From: JAVWHP01 sp036639955
Lineage (GTDB): Bacteria; Bacillota_I; Bacilli_A; Erysipelotrichales; Erysipelotrichaceae
DNA: 64,000 nt
Reading direction: 5' to 3'
Assembly: GCA_036639955.1 (NCBI GenBank)
Contig: JAVWHP010000008.1
Span: forward strand, 1 to 64,000
In this document: positions 10,013 to 18,500 of the stretch, piece after piece
How the letters are laid out: every line of letters starts with the position of its first letter
Numbering within the stretch: position 1 is the stretch's first letter
Notes under the pieces: generated by a model
What the model saw: the letters and a program-made list of their open reading frames with translations, nothing else
Told to the model about the DNA's origin: nothing
Databases searched by the model: none
Translations under genes and position numbers: made by a program

Positions 10013-11293
10013 ATGATTAAACTCTCGTTAAACAAAGCGTTCTTAAGAGAAGATATATATGATTATCAAGAAAGAGTAGACGTTGCTCATGATAAACTTA
10101 TGAATAAAACAGGAGCCGGAAATGAATTTACTGGGTGGGTAGAACTACCAGATTCGTATGATAATAAAGAAATTGAACATATAAATGAAGTAGCCAAAAG
10201 AATAAGAGAAGACTGTGATGTGTTTCTAGCATGTGGAATAGGTGGATCTTACCTAGGAGCTAGAGCTGCAATAGAAATGATTAATGGTTTATATCCTAAT
10301 AAGAAACCTGAGATAATCTATATTGGAAATGGATTCTCAAGTACATACCTCTTACAGGTATTTAATTATATACAGGATAAGAGTGTAGTTATGAATGTTA
10401 TAAGTAAGTCAGGTAGTACTACTGAAACTCAGATAGCTTTAAGATTATTTAAAGATCATATTGTTAAGAAGTATGGTAAAGAAGAAGCTAAAAGAAGAAT
10501 AGTGGTTACTACTGATGCTAAAAAAGGATTTATTAAGGATATGGCCATTAATGAGGGCTATGAGGCCTTTGACTTTCCTGAAGATATTGGTGGTAGATAT
10601 TCAGTTTTAACAGCTGTAGGGCTGTTGCCGATAGCTGTAGCGGGTATTGACATCAATGAAATGATAGAAGGATCTAGAATAGCTAAAAAAGAGTTAAGCT
10701 CAAGTGATTTACATGATAACGCAGCTTATCAATACGCAGTAGCTAGAAGAATATTAGAAAATCAAGGTAATCATGTAGAGATGCTAGTAACCTATGAAAT
10801 GCAAATGAGTAAAGTAGCAGAATGGTGGAAACAACTATTTGCTGAATCCGAAGGAAAAGAAAACCAAGGAATACTACCCATAAGTGCTAATTATTCAGCA
10901 GACCTACATTCAATAGGACAATTTATTCAAGAAGGAACTAACCTAGTATTTGAAACAGTATTAGTATCTAAGAAACCCAATCTAGATAAAGTACTTTATT
11001 CACCTAAAGTAGAAATAGAAGAATTAAACTACATATATGGAAGATCACTACACTATATTAATAAAATAGCCTGTAAAGGAACTTTACAAGCCCATGCTGA
11101 TGTAGGTGGAGTATCTAATATAGTGATAGAATTAGAAGACATGAGTGCTAAATCATTTGGTTACATGGTATACTTCTTCTTTCTAGCATGTTCTATAGGA
11201 GTATACTTATTAGATTTAAACCCATTTAACCAACCAGGTGTAGAAGTTTATAAAAATAGGATGTTTAAACTATTAGGAAAAAAGCCAAAATAA
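10013..11293 (+). CDS. pgi: Glucose-6-phosphate isomerase
   Basis: The 426-residue protein is of the short Firmicute type. Motifs seen are the sugar-phosphate-binding SKSGSTTETQ and signature 1, DIGGRYSVLTAVGLLP. It interconverts glucose-6-phosphate and fructose-6-phosphate in glycolysis and supplies precursors for nucleotide sugars. The start follows AGGAGG. It is preceded by 161 bp without a gene and followed closely by a VanZ-like gene. Its position between flippase and chain-length genes suggests it was recruited for precursor supply, or that the capsule genes inserted beside a housekeeping gene. Confidence 0.95.
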   Translation: MIKLSLNKAFLREDIYDYQERVDVAHDKLMNKTGAGNEFTGWVELPDSYDNKEIEHINEVAKRIREDCDVFLACGIGGSYLGARAAIEMINGLYPNKKPEIIYIGNGFSSTYLLQVFNYIQDKSVVMNVISKSGSTTETQIALRLFKDHIVKKYGKEEAKRRIVVTTDAKKGFIKDMAINEGYEAFDFPEDIGGRYSVLTAVGLLPIAVAGIDINEMIEGSRIAKKELSSSDLHDNAAYQYAVARRILENQGNHVEMLVTYEMQMSKVAEWWKQLFAESEGKENQGILPISANYSADLHSIGQFIQEGTNLVFETVLVSKKPNLDKVLYSPKVEIEELNYIYGRSLHYINKIACKGTLQAHADVGGVSNIVIELEDMSAKSFGYMVYFFFLACSIGVYLLDLNPFNQPGVEVYKNRMFKLLGKKPK

Positions 11294-11318
11294 TAACAAA
11301 CGAATATAAGGAGCTAAT

Positions 11319-11771
11319 ATGAAAAAGAAAGATAATAAAAAGTATATTTATTTATTATTACTAGTGTTAATAATGTCTATAATATTTTTATTTTCATCCC
11401 AAAGTAATGATAAAAGCCAAACTATAAGCAATAAAGTTATAGAAGTAACTAAACAAGATGTCGTAACAAATGTAATCAATGAAAATTTAGACATTAATAT
11501 TAATCCAGTAATATTAGTCAGAAAAGGAGCTCATGCTTCATTATATTTTATATTAGCTATAACCTGTTTCTTAACCTTAAAAGAATTTAAGGTTAAGAAT
11601 ACAGAAACTATATGTATTCTACTATGCTTATTATATGCAAGTAGTGATGAAATACATCAAATTTTTATAAGGGGTAGAACAGCATCTATATTAGATGTTA
11701 TAATAGATATGTTAGGAGCCACATTTGGTGTACTACTTATCTATACAATAAAGAAAAATAGGATCAACTAG
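11319..11771 (+). CDS. VanZ-like family membrane protein
   Basis: The 150-residue protein has four membrane spans and the VanZ signature pieces FLFSSQS, RKGAHASLYF and SSDEIHQIFIRGRTAS followed by a D-x-I-x-D segment. VanZ-like proteins occur in Gram-positive envelope clusters; a direct reaction is not established. It lies 25 bp after pgi and 29 bp before the Wzz-like gene, within the capsule operon. Confidence 0.82.
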   Translation: MKKKDNKKYIYLLLLVLIMSIIFLFSSQSNDKSQTISNKVIEVTKQDVVTNVINENLDININPVILVRKGAHASLYFILAITCFLTLKEFKVKNTETICILLCLLYASSDEIHQIFIRGRTASILDVIIDMLGATFGVLLIYTIKKNRIN

Positions 11772-11800
11772 GAAAACATTATATCCATTTGGAGGAAAAC

Positions 11801-12505
11801 ATGATAGAAAATTTGAAAACAATGAATAATGAAGAAGAAAATGAATTAGATTTAAGTCAACTATATAAACTATTTAAAAAGAATATAAGACTAATAGTAA
11901 TTACAGCTATTATAGGAGCCATTATAGCTTTAGTAGTAACTATCTTCTTTATAGATAAGAAGTATGCAAGTGAAACTAGAATATATCTAACACCTAAAGT
12001 AAGTGATCAAGGAATAGTTGATAATACTACAATAAGTTCTAATAACTTATTAGTAAATAGTTATGTATCTATTATGCAAGGAAAGAATATATTAACTAAA
12101 GTAGCAGATGATTTAAATTTAAGTAGTGTTGCTGAAGTAAGTAATAGTTTAACAGTAACTAATGAAAAAGATACACAGATTATTAGTGTAGTTGCTAAAA
12201 CAGACAATCCTACTAAATCTAAACAAATAGCAGAAACAACAGTAGAAATATTTTTTACAGAAATGAAAGATAAACTACAAATAAGTAATATGACTATCGT
12301 TGATGCAGCAGAATTAAATGCAATAGAAGTAAGCCCAAGTAAAAAGAAAAATCTATTAGTAGGTACAGTTGCCGGTGGATTTTTAGCAGCAAGCTATGTA
12401 GTAATAAAATTCTTATTAGATAAAAGATTAAGAAATAGAAGTGAAGTAGAAAATTTCTTAGAAATACCAGTTCTAGTAGAAGTACCTTTCTTCGATAAGG
12501 ACTAG
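11801..12505 (+). CDS. Wzz/CpsC-type chain-length determinant and kinase activator
   Basis: The protein has one membrane helix near residues 32-55, an extracellular alpha/beta domain and a second helix near the C-terminus (LLVGTVAGGFLAASYVVIKF), the two-span layout of CpsC/CapA. It activates the separate tyrosine kinase (13294) and tunes polymer length. ATG 11801 follows GGAGG (11791-11795) by 5 nt; a TTG at 11789 would lie upstream of that site and is rejected. The gene order is wzz-phosphatase-kinase. Confidence 0.88.
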   Translation: MIENLKTMNNEEENELDLSQLYKLFKKNIRLIVITAIIGAIIALVVTIFFIDKKYASETRIYLTPKVSDQGIVDNTTISSNNLLVNSYVSIMQGKNILTKVADDLNLSSVAEVSNSLTVTNEKDTQIISVVAKTDNPTKSKQIAETTVEIFFTEMKDKLQISNMTIVDAAELNAIEVSPSKKKNLLVGTVAGGFLAASYVVIKFLLDKRLRNRSEVENFLEIPVLVEVPFFDKD

Positions 12506-12510
12506 CTATT

Positions 12511-13290
12511 ATGATAGATGTACATAGTCATATAGCTTGGGATATAGATGATGGTATAACTAATAAACAAGATTCTTTAAATACAATTAAAAGAGCTAAA
12601 CAAGACGGAATCACTAATATCATAGCAACCCCGCATATAAGCTTAAGTAATGTAAATAACAAAGAAACATTTAAGGCAATAAATGAAAGAATAACAGAAT
12701 TACAAACATTAGGAATAAAAGAAAATATAAATATTATTAAAGGATCTGAAATTCTTATAAACCACGATTATCAAGAACTATTTAAAAATAAATTATTTAA
12801 TACTTTAGGAGATACAAATTACATATTAATAGAATTTGATCTAAGTAAAGATATAAAATTTATAGAAGAAGTAGAAGACTGGTTATATGAAATTAAAATG
12901 CTAGATTATAAAATAGTTATAGCACATGTTGAAAGATACTTTAAAGAATCATTAGATATAGAAAGAATAAATAACTGGATAAGTAATGGCTATTATATAC
13001 AAGTAAATAGAACATCTTTGTTAGGATTAGATACTAATGTAAGTAAAACTAATGCAAAAGAACTTATTAAACAAGGATTAGTACACTTAATAGCAACAGA
13101 TACACATAGTTTTGAAGGAAGAAGAATCTGTAAATTAAGTGATGTGAAAGAATATCTTAAAAAAGAGTATGGAATAGAGTATGCAAATAGTATTTTAGAA
13201 ATTAATTCAAAAAGATTATTAAATAATGATGAACTGGTATTAGTAAAACCAGTTAAAAGAAGTTTACTACAAAGAATAATAGGAGCGTAA
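12511..13290 (+). CDS. CpsB/CapC (YwqE)-type PHP-family protein-tyrosine phosphatase
   Basis: The 259-residue PHP-fold protein has its metal ligands visible: DVHSHIAWDIDDG at the N-terminus, ATPHIS, GSEI, IAHVERY and ATDTHSFEGR. It is a manganese-dependent phosphatase that dephosphorylates the tyrosine cluster of the CpsD kinase encoded next, so that cycles of phosphorylation control polymer assembly. It is separated by 5 bp from the Wzz gene and by 3 bp from the kinase gene. Confidence 0.92.
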   Translation: MIDVHSHIAWDIDDGITNKQDSLNTIKRAKQDGITNIIATPHISLSNVNNKETFKAINERITELQTLGIKENINIIKGSEILINHDYQELFKNKLFNTLGDTNYILIEFDLSKDIKFIEEVEDWLYEIKMLDYKIVIAHVERYFKESLDIERINNWISNGYYIQVNRTSLLGLDTNVSKTNAKELIKQGLVHLIATDTHSFEGRRICKLSDVKEYLKKEYGIEYANSILEINSKRLLNNDELVLVKPVKRSLLQRIIGA

Positions 13291-13293
13291 AAT

Positions 13294-14013
13294 ATGTTTA
13301 AAATAAAAAAATCTAATAAAAAAATAAGTAGCGGATATAAAAAATTTGACTACGGAGAAATATGTAGACAACTTAGAACTAATATAGAGTATTCATCATT
13401 TGAAAAGAAACTACAGGTAGTAAACTTTACTAGTACAAATCCTGGCGAAGGTAAATCAGATGTTATAAGTAATTTAGCTATAGTTAGTGTACCTAAATAT
13501 CAAAATGTATTATTAATGGATTGTGATCTAAGAAAACCAGTGCAGCATAAGATATTTAATGTATCTAATAAAACAGGAATTAGTGATATTGTTTTAGATT
13601 TAGATAAATTTGATGTTAATGATGATACATTCTTTCAAAAATTCAGACAAGATAAGATTGATGGAACATTATTTTTATTAACTTCTGGTACTAAAGTACC
13701 TAATCCACAAGAACTATTAGCAAGTGATAAATTCAAAGAACTATTAAGTATCTTAAGAACTAGATTCGAATTCATACTATTAGATTGTCCACCAGTATCA
13801 GCTGTAGCCGATGCAATTCCTTTATCAGTTGTAGCTGATGGGACTGTATTTGTTATATCAGCTAGAGAAACAAATAAGAATGAAGCTAAAATAGCATTAA
13901 CTCAGTTACAAAGAAACGGAGCTAATGTATTAGGAGCGGCTTTAACTAACGTTGAACACGATGGTGATTCATACTATGGTTATTACAATTATTCAGAAAC
14001 AGAAATAAAGTAA
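13294..14013 (+). CDS. CpsD/CapB-family bacterial tyrosine kinase
   Basis: The 239-residue BY-kinase has Walker A (NPGEGKSDVISN), Walker A' (VLLMDCDLRKP) and Walker B (FILLDCPPVSAVADA). Its C-terminus is tyrosine rich (SYYGYYNYSE), the autophosphorylated cluster targeted by the CpsB-type phosphatase. The kinase lacks membrane spans and needs the Wzz-like partner at 11801 as activator. One small departure is that Walker A reads GEGKSD rather than the more common GEGKST. Confidence 0.92.
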   Translation: MFKIKKSNKKISSGYKKFDYGEICRQLRTNIEYSSFEKKLQVVNFTSTNPGEGKSDVISNLAIVSVPKYQNVLLMDCDLRKPVQHKIFNVSNKTGISDIVLDLDKFDVNDDTFFQKFRQDKIDGTLFLLTSGTKVPNPQELLASDKFKELLSILRTRFEFILLDCPPVSAVADAIPLSVVADGTVFVISARETNKNEAKIALTQLQRNGANVLGAALTNVEHDGDSYYGYYNYSETEIK

Positions 14014-14028
14014 GGCCAGGTGAATATA

Positions 14029-14655
14029 ATGAAAAGACTAAAAATACAAAAAGAAGAAAAAATTATCTTAGCAGTAGGTCTAATAATTATTATAGTTTTA
14101 GTATGTACAGGTTTATATAAACAATCTGTAGAACCTAAAAAAGTAGACCCAATTTCAACTGTTGATAAAAAACCTATAACTGATTTAACTTTAAAAAAAG
14201 AGAACTTTCCTGTTGAAATAAATACTGACTTGAAAAAAGATGCACGTATATATTTGAAAGGTAGTGAAGATGCTTTAAATAAAGTTATGATTGATTTTAG
14301 AAATGTAGATAATAAAAAAGCAGGAGAATATAAAGCTAGAGCAAGTTTAAATGATCTAGTAATAGAAATACCTATAGTTGTTGCTGATACTAAAGCACCA
14401 GTAATAGTGCCTAAACATGATAGTGTATTGTTTACTGTAAATAAGGATTCTAAAATATCTGAGATTGCTGAATATTTTAAAGCTACTGCAACTGATGAAT
14501 ATGATGGTGATAAAACTAGCTATATAAAAGGCTATCCGACTTCTTTCCCAAGTAGTGATGGAGTAGTTACGTATAAACTTACTTGTAAAGATTTAGCTGG
14601 TAATGTAGGAGAATATAATATTCAAGTTAATTATGTTATAGAAAAGAAACCATAA
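14029..14655 (+). CDS. Membrane-anchored protein with Ig-like repeats, unknown function
   Basis: A basic N-terminus and one membrane helix (about residues 12-30) are followed by an exported region of beta-rich, Ig-like character. The second half (VVADTKAPVIVPK, then VTYKLTCKDLAGNVGEYNIQV) resembles HYR/bacterial Ig domains that follow a DTKAP motif. ATG 14029 is preceded by AGGTGA (14018-14023); a GTG at 14020 would overlap that site. It ends the kinase operon and may be a surface or envelope factor linked to polymer display; this is inference. Confidence 0.72.
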   Translation: MKRLKIQKEEKIILAVGLIIIIVLVCTGLYKQSVEPKKVDPISTVDKKPITDLTLKKENFPVEINTDLKKDARIYLKGSEDALNKVMIDFRNVDNKKAGEYKARASLNDLVIEIPIVVADTKAPVIVPKHDSVLFTVNKDSKISEIAEYFKATATDEYDGDKTSYIKGYPTSFPSSDGVVTYKLTCKDLAGNVGEYNIQVNYVIEKKP

Positions 14656-14680
14656 TATTTATATTAAATAATTATAATGG

Positions 14681-14686
14681 TATAAT
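14681..14686 (+). promoter_or_regulatory. -10 element (TATAAT) for the small HTH gene
   Basis: A perfect TATAAT lies 47 bp before the ATG of the HTH gene. No convincing -35 was found at the usual distance, so this is a weak assignment. Confidence 0.4.
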
Positions 14687-14732
14687 CATTAAGTAATTGC
14701 ATAACCTAATAGCAATGTATGGAGGATTATAT

Positions 14733-14963
14733 ATGGTAATAAGTGATGAAGAAAAGAATTTATTAAAGTTAGTTGGAAATAATATTAATAGAATTAGATT
14801 AGAACATAATTTAACTATTGGTCAATTATCTACTTTAACTAATATAAGTGAATCTATCATATTAGCTGCTGAAACAGGTAATATAAATCTTTCTATTAAC
14901 CAATTATCTTCTATATCTAATTCATTAGATATAGAAGTAAAAGAATTACTTACTATTAAATAA
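14733..14963 (+). CDS. Small XRE-family helix-turn-helix protein
   Basis: This 76-residue protein is essentially one HTH domain: VGNNINRIRLEHNLTIGQLS, then LTNISESIILAAETGN and a final helix. Start ATG 14733 lies 7 bp after GGAGG (14721-14725); a TTG at 14697 would put that site inside the gene. It has its own -10 element and is closed by a strong terminator, so it is monocistronic. Its target is unknown; its location between the capsule operon and murA makes either unit a candidate. Confidence 0.75.
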   Translation: MVISDEEKNLLKLVGNNINRIRLEHNLTIGQLSTLTNISESIILAAETGNINLSINQLSSISNSLDIEVKELLTIK

Positions 14964-15003
14964 AAGCGTTGCTATGACATAAAGGTCTAGCAACGCTTTT
15001 TAA
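14963..15003 (+). terminator. Rho-independent terminator after the HTH gene
   Basis: AAAAGCGTTGCTA (14963-14975) pairs perfectly with TAGCAACGCTTTT (14989-15001) across a 13-nt loop, followed by T residues. The stem begins at the last base of the stop codon. Confidence 0.9.
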
Positions 15004-15240
15004 TTTATATATGTTTATTATACTTAAATTTATATGCTATAGGTTATTTTTTGAAATTTTTAATTATAGTAAAACTGCTTAAATCCAGTTTTATTAGTTA
15101 ATTCACATACTATAATATAATTAATTATAAGAATATGATAGATATTATAGAGGATTTATTATATACTTAATGGGTAAATGATATCTAAAAGCATAGTGTT
15201 GAATATACTAGTACTATGTAAGAATATAAAGGAGAATTAA
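15004..15240. other. Intergenic region before murA
   Basis: This stretch of 237 bp has no gene. It contains an 8-bp stem TAAAACTG/CAGTTTTA (15070-15093) and several AT-rich -10-like hexamers. No recognised riboswitch motif was seen. A murA promoter must lie here but cannot be pinned down. Confidence 0.4.
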
Positions 15241-16506
15241 ATGGAAGAGGTAATAAAAATAGAAGGTCGTCATCCTCTAAAGGGTACAGTTAGAATTAGT
15301 GGGTCTAAGAATGCTACTGTTGCTTTAATTCCAGCAGCTATTTTAGCTAATGGACCTGTGTGTATTTGTGGTGTTCCAGATATTTCTGATGTTGCTGCCT
15401 TATCTCTTTTATTAAAAGATTTAGGAGTAAATGTTCAGTGTAAGTCTGATGATGAGTTAATTATTGATCCAAGCGAAATGGTTAATAAACCTATGGTAAA
15501 AGATGCTGTTACTAAATTACGTGCCTCTTATTATTTTATGGGTGCTTTATTAGGTAAGTATGGTAAAGTAGAAATAAAGATGCCTGGTGGTTGTTATTTA
15601 GGACCTAGGCCTATAGACTTACATCTTAAGGGCTTTGAGGCCCTGGGTGCAAGTGTTAAGTATGTTGGTGGTTGTTATAAGATAGAAGCTAAGAAACTAA
15701 TAGGTAATAAAGTATTTTTAGATATATCTAGTGTAGGAGCTACGATTAATATTATGATGGCTGCTGTTTATGCTAAAGGTAGAACTACTATTGAAAATGC
15801 TGCAAAAGAACCTGAGATAATTGATGTTGCCACTTTACTAAATAAGATGGGAGCAATTATCAGAGGTGCTGGTACTAATGTTATTACAATCGATGGGGTA
15901 ACGAATCTTACTGGTTGTGTACATGAAATAATACCCGATCGAATTGAAGCAGCTACTTATATAGTTTTAGCAGCTACAGCTGCTGAAGATGTTACTATTG
16001 AAAATATTATACCTCAACATTTAGAATCTTTATTATCTAAATTAAGTGAAATTGGAGTTAACTTAGATATTGAAGTGGATAAAGTAAGAATAAGAAAAAG
16101 TAAGAAAGCTCTAAAACCAGTAGAAATTAAAACATTACCATACCCAGGATTTGCTACTGACATTCAACAACCTCTTACGACGCTACTAACCCAGGCTCAT
16201 GGCCAATCAGTAATAAGCGAAACTATTTACCCTGAAAGATTTAAACACTGCTATGAACTAGGCAAAATGGGTGCTGATATTGATGTCCGTGCTTCAAGTT
16301 CTTTTATTAATGGCCCTACTAAACTTATTGCAAGTGTAGTGGAAGCTACTGATTTAAGATGTGGAGCTGCTCTTGTAGTAGCTGCCCTAATAGCTGAAGG
16401 AACTACTGAAATCCACTCTATTTATCATATAGATAGAGGATATGAAAATCTCGATGGAAAACTGAAAACATTAGGAGCTAAGATCTGGCGTGAACAGGTC
16501 GAATAA
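15241..16506 (+). CDS. murA: UDP-N-acetylglucosamine 1-carboxyvinyltransferase
   Basis: The 421-residue enzyme transfers enolpyruvate from PEP to UDP-GlcNAc, the first committed step of peptidoglycan synthesis. The substrate-binding SGSKNA (Lys23, Asn24) and the catalytic loop Cys118 (PGGCYLGPRPIDLH) are present; Cys rather than Asp predicts fosfomycin sensitivity. The RBS is AAGGAG. It is followed at once by a small membrane protein gene and a carbohydrate deacetylase gene. Firmicutes often have two MurA paralogs, and this window cannot show whether this is the main one. Confidence 0.95.
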   Translation: MEEVIKIEGRHPLKGTVRISGSKNATVALIPAAILANGPVCICGVPDISDVAALSLLLKDLGVNVQCKSDDELIIDPSEMVNKPMVKDAVTKLRASYYFMGALLGKYGKVEIKMPGGCYLGPRPIDLHLKGFEALGASVKYVGGCYKIEAKKLIGNKVFLDISSVGATINIMMAAVYAKGRTTIENAAKEPEIIDVATLLNKMGAIIRGAGTNVITIDGVTNLTGCVHEIIPDRIEAATYIVLAATAAEDVTIENIIPQHLESLLSKLSEIGVNLDIEVDKVRIRKSKKALKPVEIKTLPYPGFATDIQQPLTTLLTQAHGQSVISETIYPERFKHCYELGKMGADIDVRASSSFINGPTKLIASVVEATDLRCGAALVVAALIAEGTTEIHSIYHIDRGYENLDGKLKTLGAKIWREQVE

Positions 16507-16523
16507 AGGAAATGAAGGAATAT

Positions 16524-16874
16524 ATGAAACATTATATTGAAGGCATTGATATACTTATCAAAGATAAGTCTATCAACGAAGATTCTATAAGGTTACATCG
16601 AGAGAAGATATCTGAGTTTCAACATGAAAGATTAATACATCTCATTGTAACAGTGCTATTTGCACTGTTAACAATGAGTATGTTTATAATGGTTATGATT
16701 AAACCAAGTATAATGATGTATTTGTTATTATTTATGTTTATAGGACTATTAATACCCTATATTAAACATTATTATTATTTAGAAAACAGTGTACAATATA
16801 CTTATAAACAATATGATAAAATGATAGAAATATATAACGAAAGAAGGATTAGTAATGAAAAGACTAATAATTAA
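16524..16874 (+). CDS. Small membrane protein, unknown
   Basis: This protein of about 116 residues has a charged N-terminal helix, two membrane spans (about 40-58 and 62-80) and a charged C-terminal helix. ATG 16524 suits the GAAGGAA site (16514-16520); an ATG at 16512 would sit only 1-2 nt from AAAGGA. It overlaps the deacetylase gene by 20 bp, so the two are probably translationally coupled. I do not recognise the family; the overlap suggests a role linked to the deacetylase or to the envelope. Confidence 0.65.
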   Translation: MKHYIEGIDILIKDKSINEDSIRLHREKISEFQHERLIHLIVTVLFALLTMSMFIMVMIKPSIMMYLLLFMFIGLLIPYIKHYYYLENSVQYTYKQYDKMIEIYNERRISNEKTNN

Positions 16875-17577
16875 TGCGGATGATTTTGGATATGATGAAG
16901 CAATAAACTATGGTATTATAAAAGCATATAAAGAAGGTATAGTAAGCAGTACTAGTATGATGGCTAACATGCCCGGCTTTGATCATGCAATAGAACTATA
17001 TAAGAAAAATAATGATATTGGAATAGGTGTACATTTAACATTAACATGTTATAAACCATTATTAAAAACTCATAAAAACATAGTTAATAAGGATGGCAAT
17101 TTTGATCGTCCTAACCTAGAGCAATATGATTTAGAAGAAGTATATAATGAACTATGTGCCCAAGTAGATAAATGCCTAGAAGCAGGACTACCAATCGATC
17201 ATTTAGATTCACATCATCACATTCATACATTAGAATACTTTAAACCAGTAATAACTAAACTTATAGATAAATACAAATTGCCTATCAGAGGAGGATTTGA
17301 ATATACAAACAATTATAAGAATGTAGCTATATTAAATGATAAATTTTATGCTAAAGACACTACTTTAGAAGGTCTAAAGAATATATGTGAAAGCTTAGAA
17401 AATAATATATATGATTTAATGGTACACCCAGCTTATGTAGACGCCTTCTTAAATAACTCAAGCAGTTATGCTATAAACAGAATTAATGAATTAGAAATAC
17501 TAACAAGTAAAGAAGCTAAACAACTAATAAAAGACAATGATATTGAATTATCTACATATAAAGTTTTTAAATTATAA
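16855..17577 (+). CDS. ChbG/YdjC-family carbohydrate deacetylase
   Basis: The 240-residue product carries the family's metal site: NADDFGYDEAINYGI at the N-terminus, HLDSHHHIH in the centre and MVHPAY near the end. ChbG-type enzymes remove the acetyl group from GlcNAc-containing oligosaccharides such as acetylchitobiose. No PTS or glycosidase gene is adjacent, so the natural substrate could also be a cell-wall or polysaccharide sugar. It starts inside the preceding membrane protein gene. Confidence 0.85.
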   Translation: MKRLIINADDFGYDEAINYGIIKAYKEGIVSSTSMMANMPGFDHAIELYKKNNDIGIGVHLTLTCYKPLLKTHKNIVNKDGNFDRPNLEQYDLEEVYNELCAQVDKCLEAGLPIDHLDSHHHIHTLEYFKPVITKLIDKYKLPIRGGFEYTNNYKNVAILNDKFYAKDTTLEGLKNICESLENNIYDLMVHPAYVDAFLNNSSSYAINRINELEILTSKEAKQLIKDNDIELSTYKVFKL

Positions 17578-17627
17578 TACAAATAAAAAAGAATTAAAAA
17601 TATTTAGGAATAATTATAAACACATCA

Positions 17628-17669
17628 TAATAAGAATTAGGTATAATAATACCCTATCTATTCTTATTA
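17628..17669. repeat. Nested inverted repeat around the -10 element of the orphan gene at 17693
   Basis: TAATAAGAAT (17628-17637) pairs with ATTCTTATTA (17660-17669), enclosing GGTATAATAATACC (17640-17653), itself an inverted repeat that contains the -10 hexamer TATAAT (17642-17647). This could be an operator that buries the promoter. Confidence 0.5.
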
Positions 17670-17692
17670 AAGACTAGATTAAAGGAGGAAAC

Positions 17693-18124
17693 ATGTTTAC
17701 AAACAAAGAAATAGATTCTATAAAAGCACGTACAACTTTCTTGTTAAACAAAGATTTTAAATTTATTATAAAAGATACTAATATATTATTAAAATCTTCT
17801 AATATTTGTTTTCATATTTATATTGAAAAAGAAATAGCTTTCTATTCAGATATCCTAGTAGAATACAATAAAGAAGTAAGTTTTTATAGTTTAACAGTAA
17901 TGGAAGTATTAACAAATACTTTTATGAAACCAATCTCTTTATTTGATCATGTACTTAATCTTTTAGATTATTTAGAACAAGACTATGAACAAATAACAAG
18001 CTATAAGTACTGTACTAGTCTAGATTATGATATAGAAAAAAATGAATTGAAAATAGAAGAAGCTTATAATGTATTAGAAAAAGTATTTAAAGAAGCATTA
18101 CCAATTAATAATGTATTAAACTAA
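17693..18124 (+). CDS. Hypothetical protein, 143 residues
   Basis: A real gene by its AAAGGAGG site, its promoter-like upstream region and its typical codon use. The protein is soluble and mixed alpha/beta, starting MFTNKEIDSIKARTTFLLNK, with no motif I recognise. It is followed 18 bp later by another orphan and both are closed by one terminator, so they form a two-gene operon. Confidence 0.65.
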   Translation: MFTNKEIDSIKARTTFLLNKDFKFIIKDTNILLKSSNICFHIYIEKEIAFYSDILVEYNKEVSFYSLTVMEVLTNTFMKPISLFDHVLNLLDYLEQDYEQITSYKYCTSLDYDIEKNELKIEEAYNVLEKVFKEALPINNVLN

Positions 18125-18142
18125 TATTATAAAGGAGTACTT

Positions 18143-18388
18143 ATGAATTATAAAATAGAAATAAAAGAAGAAGGACTAATATACTATGAAGAAGATAAAG
18201 TACTATTAGTAGATATAGATTTTAAAGATATTATAAAGTTTATAAGTATTAATCTTATAGAAAACTATGAATATCCTAATAATAACATTATCATAAGTAA
18301 AGAAGATAAAATAAGAATAATAAGTAATATATATAATGAATTACTAAAGACTAATGATAAAGATAGTTTATATTTAGATATAGATTAA
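18143..18388 (+). CDS. Hypothetical protein, 81 residues
   Basis: This small acidic protein starts MNYKIEIKEEGLIYYEEDK and has a good AAAGGAG site. It is the second gene of the orphan pair with 17693. No domain is recognised. The acidic composition and small size would fit a partner or inhibitor of the preceding protein, but there is no direct evidence. Confidence 0.6.
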   Translation: MNYKIEIKEEGLIYYEEDKVLLVDIDFKDIIKFISINLIENYEYPNNNIIISKEDKIRIISNIYNELLKTNDKDSLYLDID

Positions 18389-18389
18389 T

Positions 18390-18414
18390 GCCTCCCTAAT
18401 AAGGGAGGCTTTTT
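18390..18414 (+). terminator. Rho-independent terminator
   Basis: GCCTCCCT (18390-18397) pairs with AGGGAGGC (18402-18409), with a 4-nt loop and a T run. It closes the orphan operon. Confidence 0.9.
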
Positions 18415-18500
18415 AATATATAAATAAAAAGATAATATAAGAGCATAAACTAATAATATATGTTAAAATAATTGAATAGAAATATTATGGAGGAATAAGA

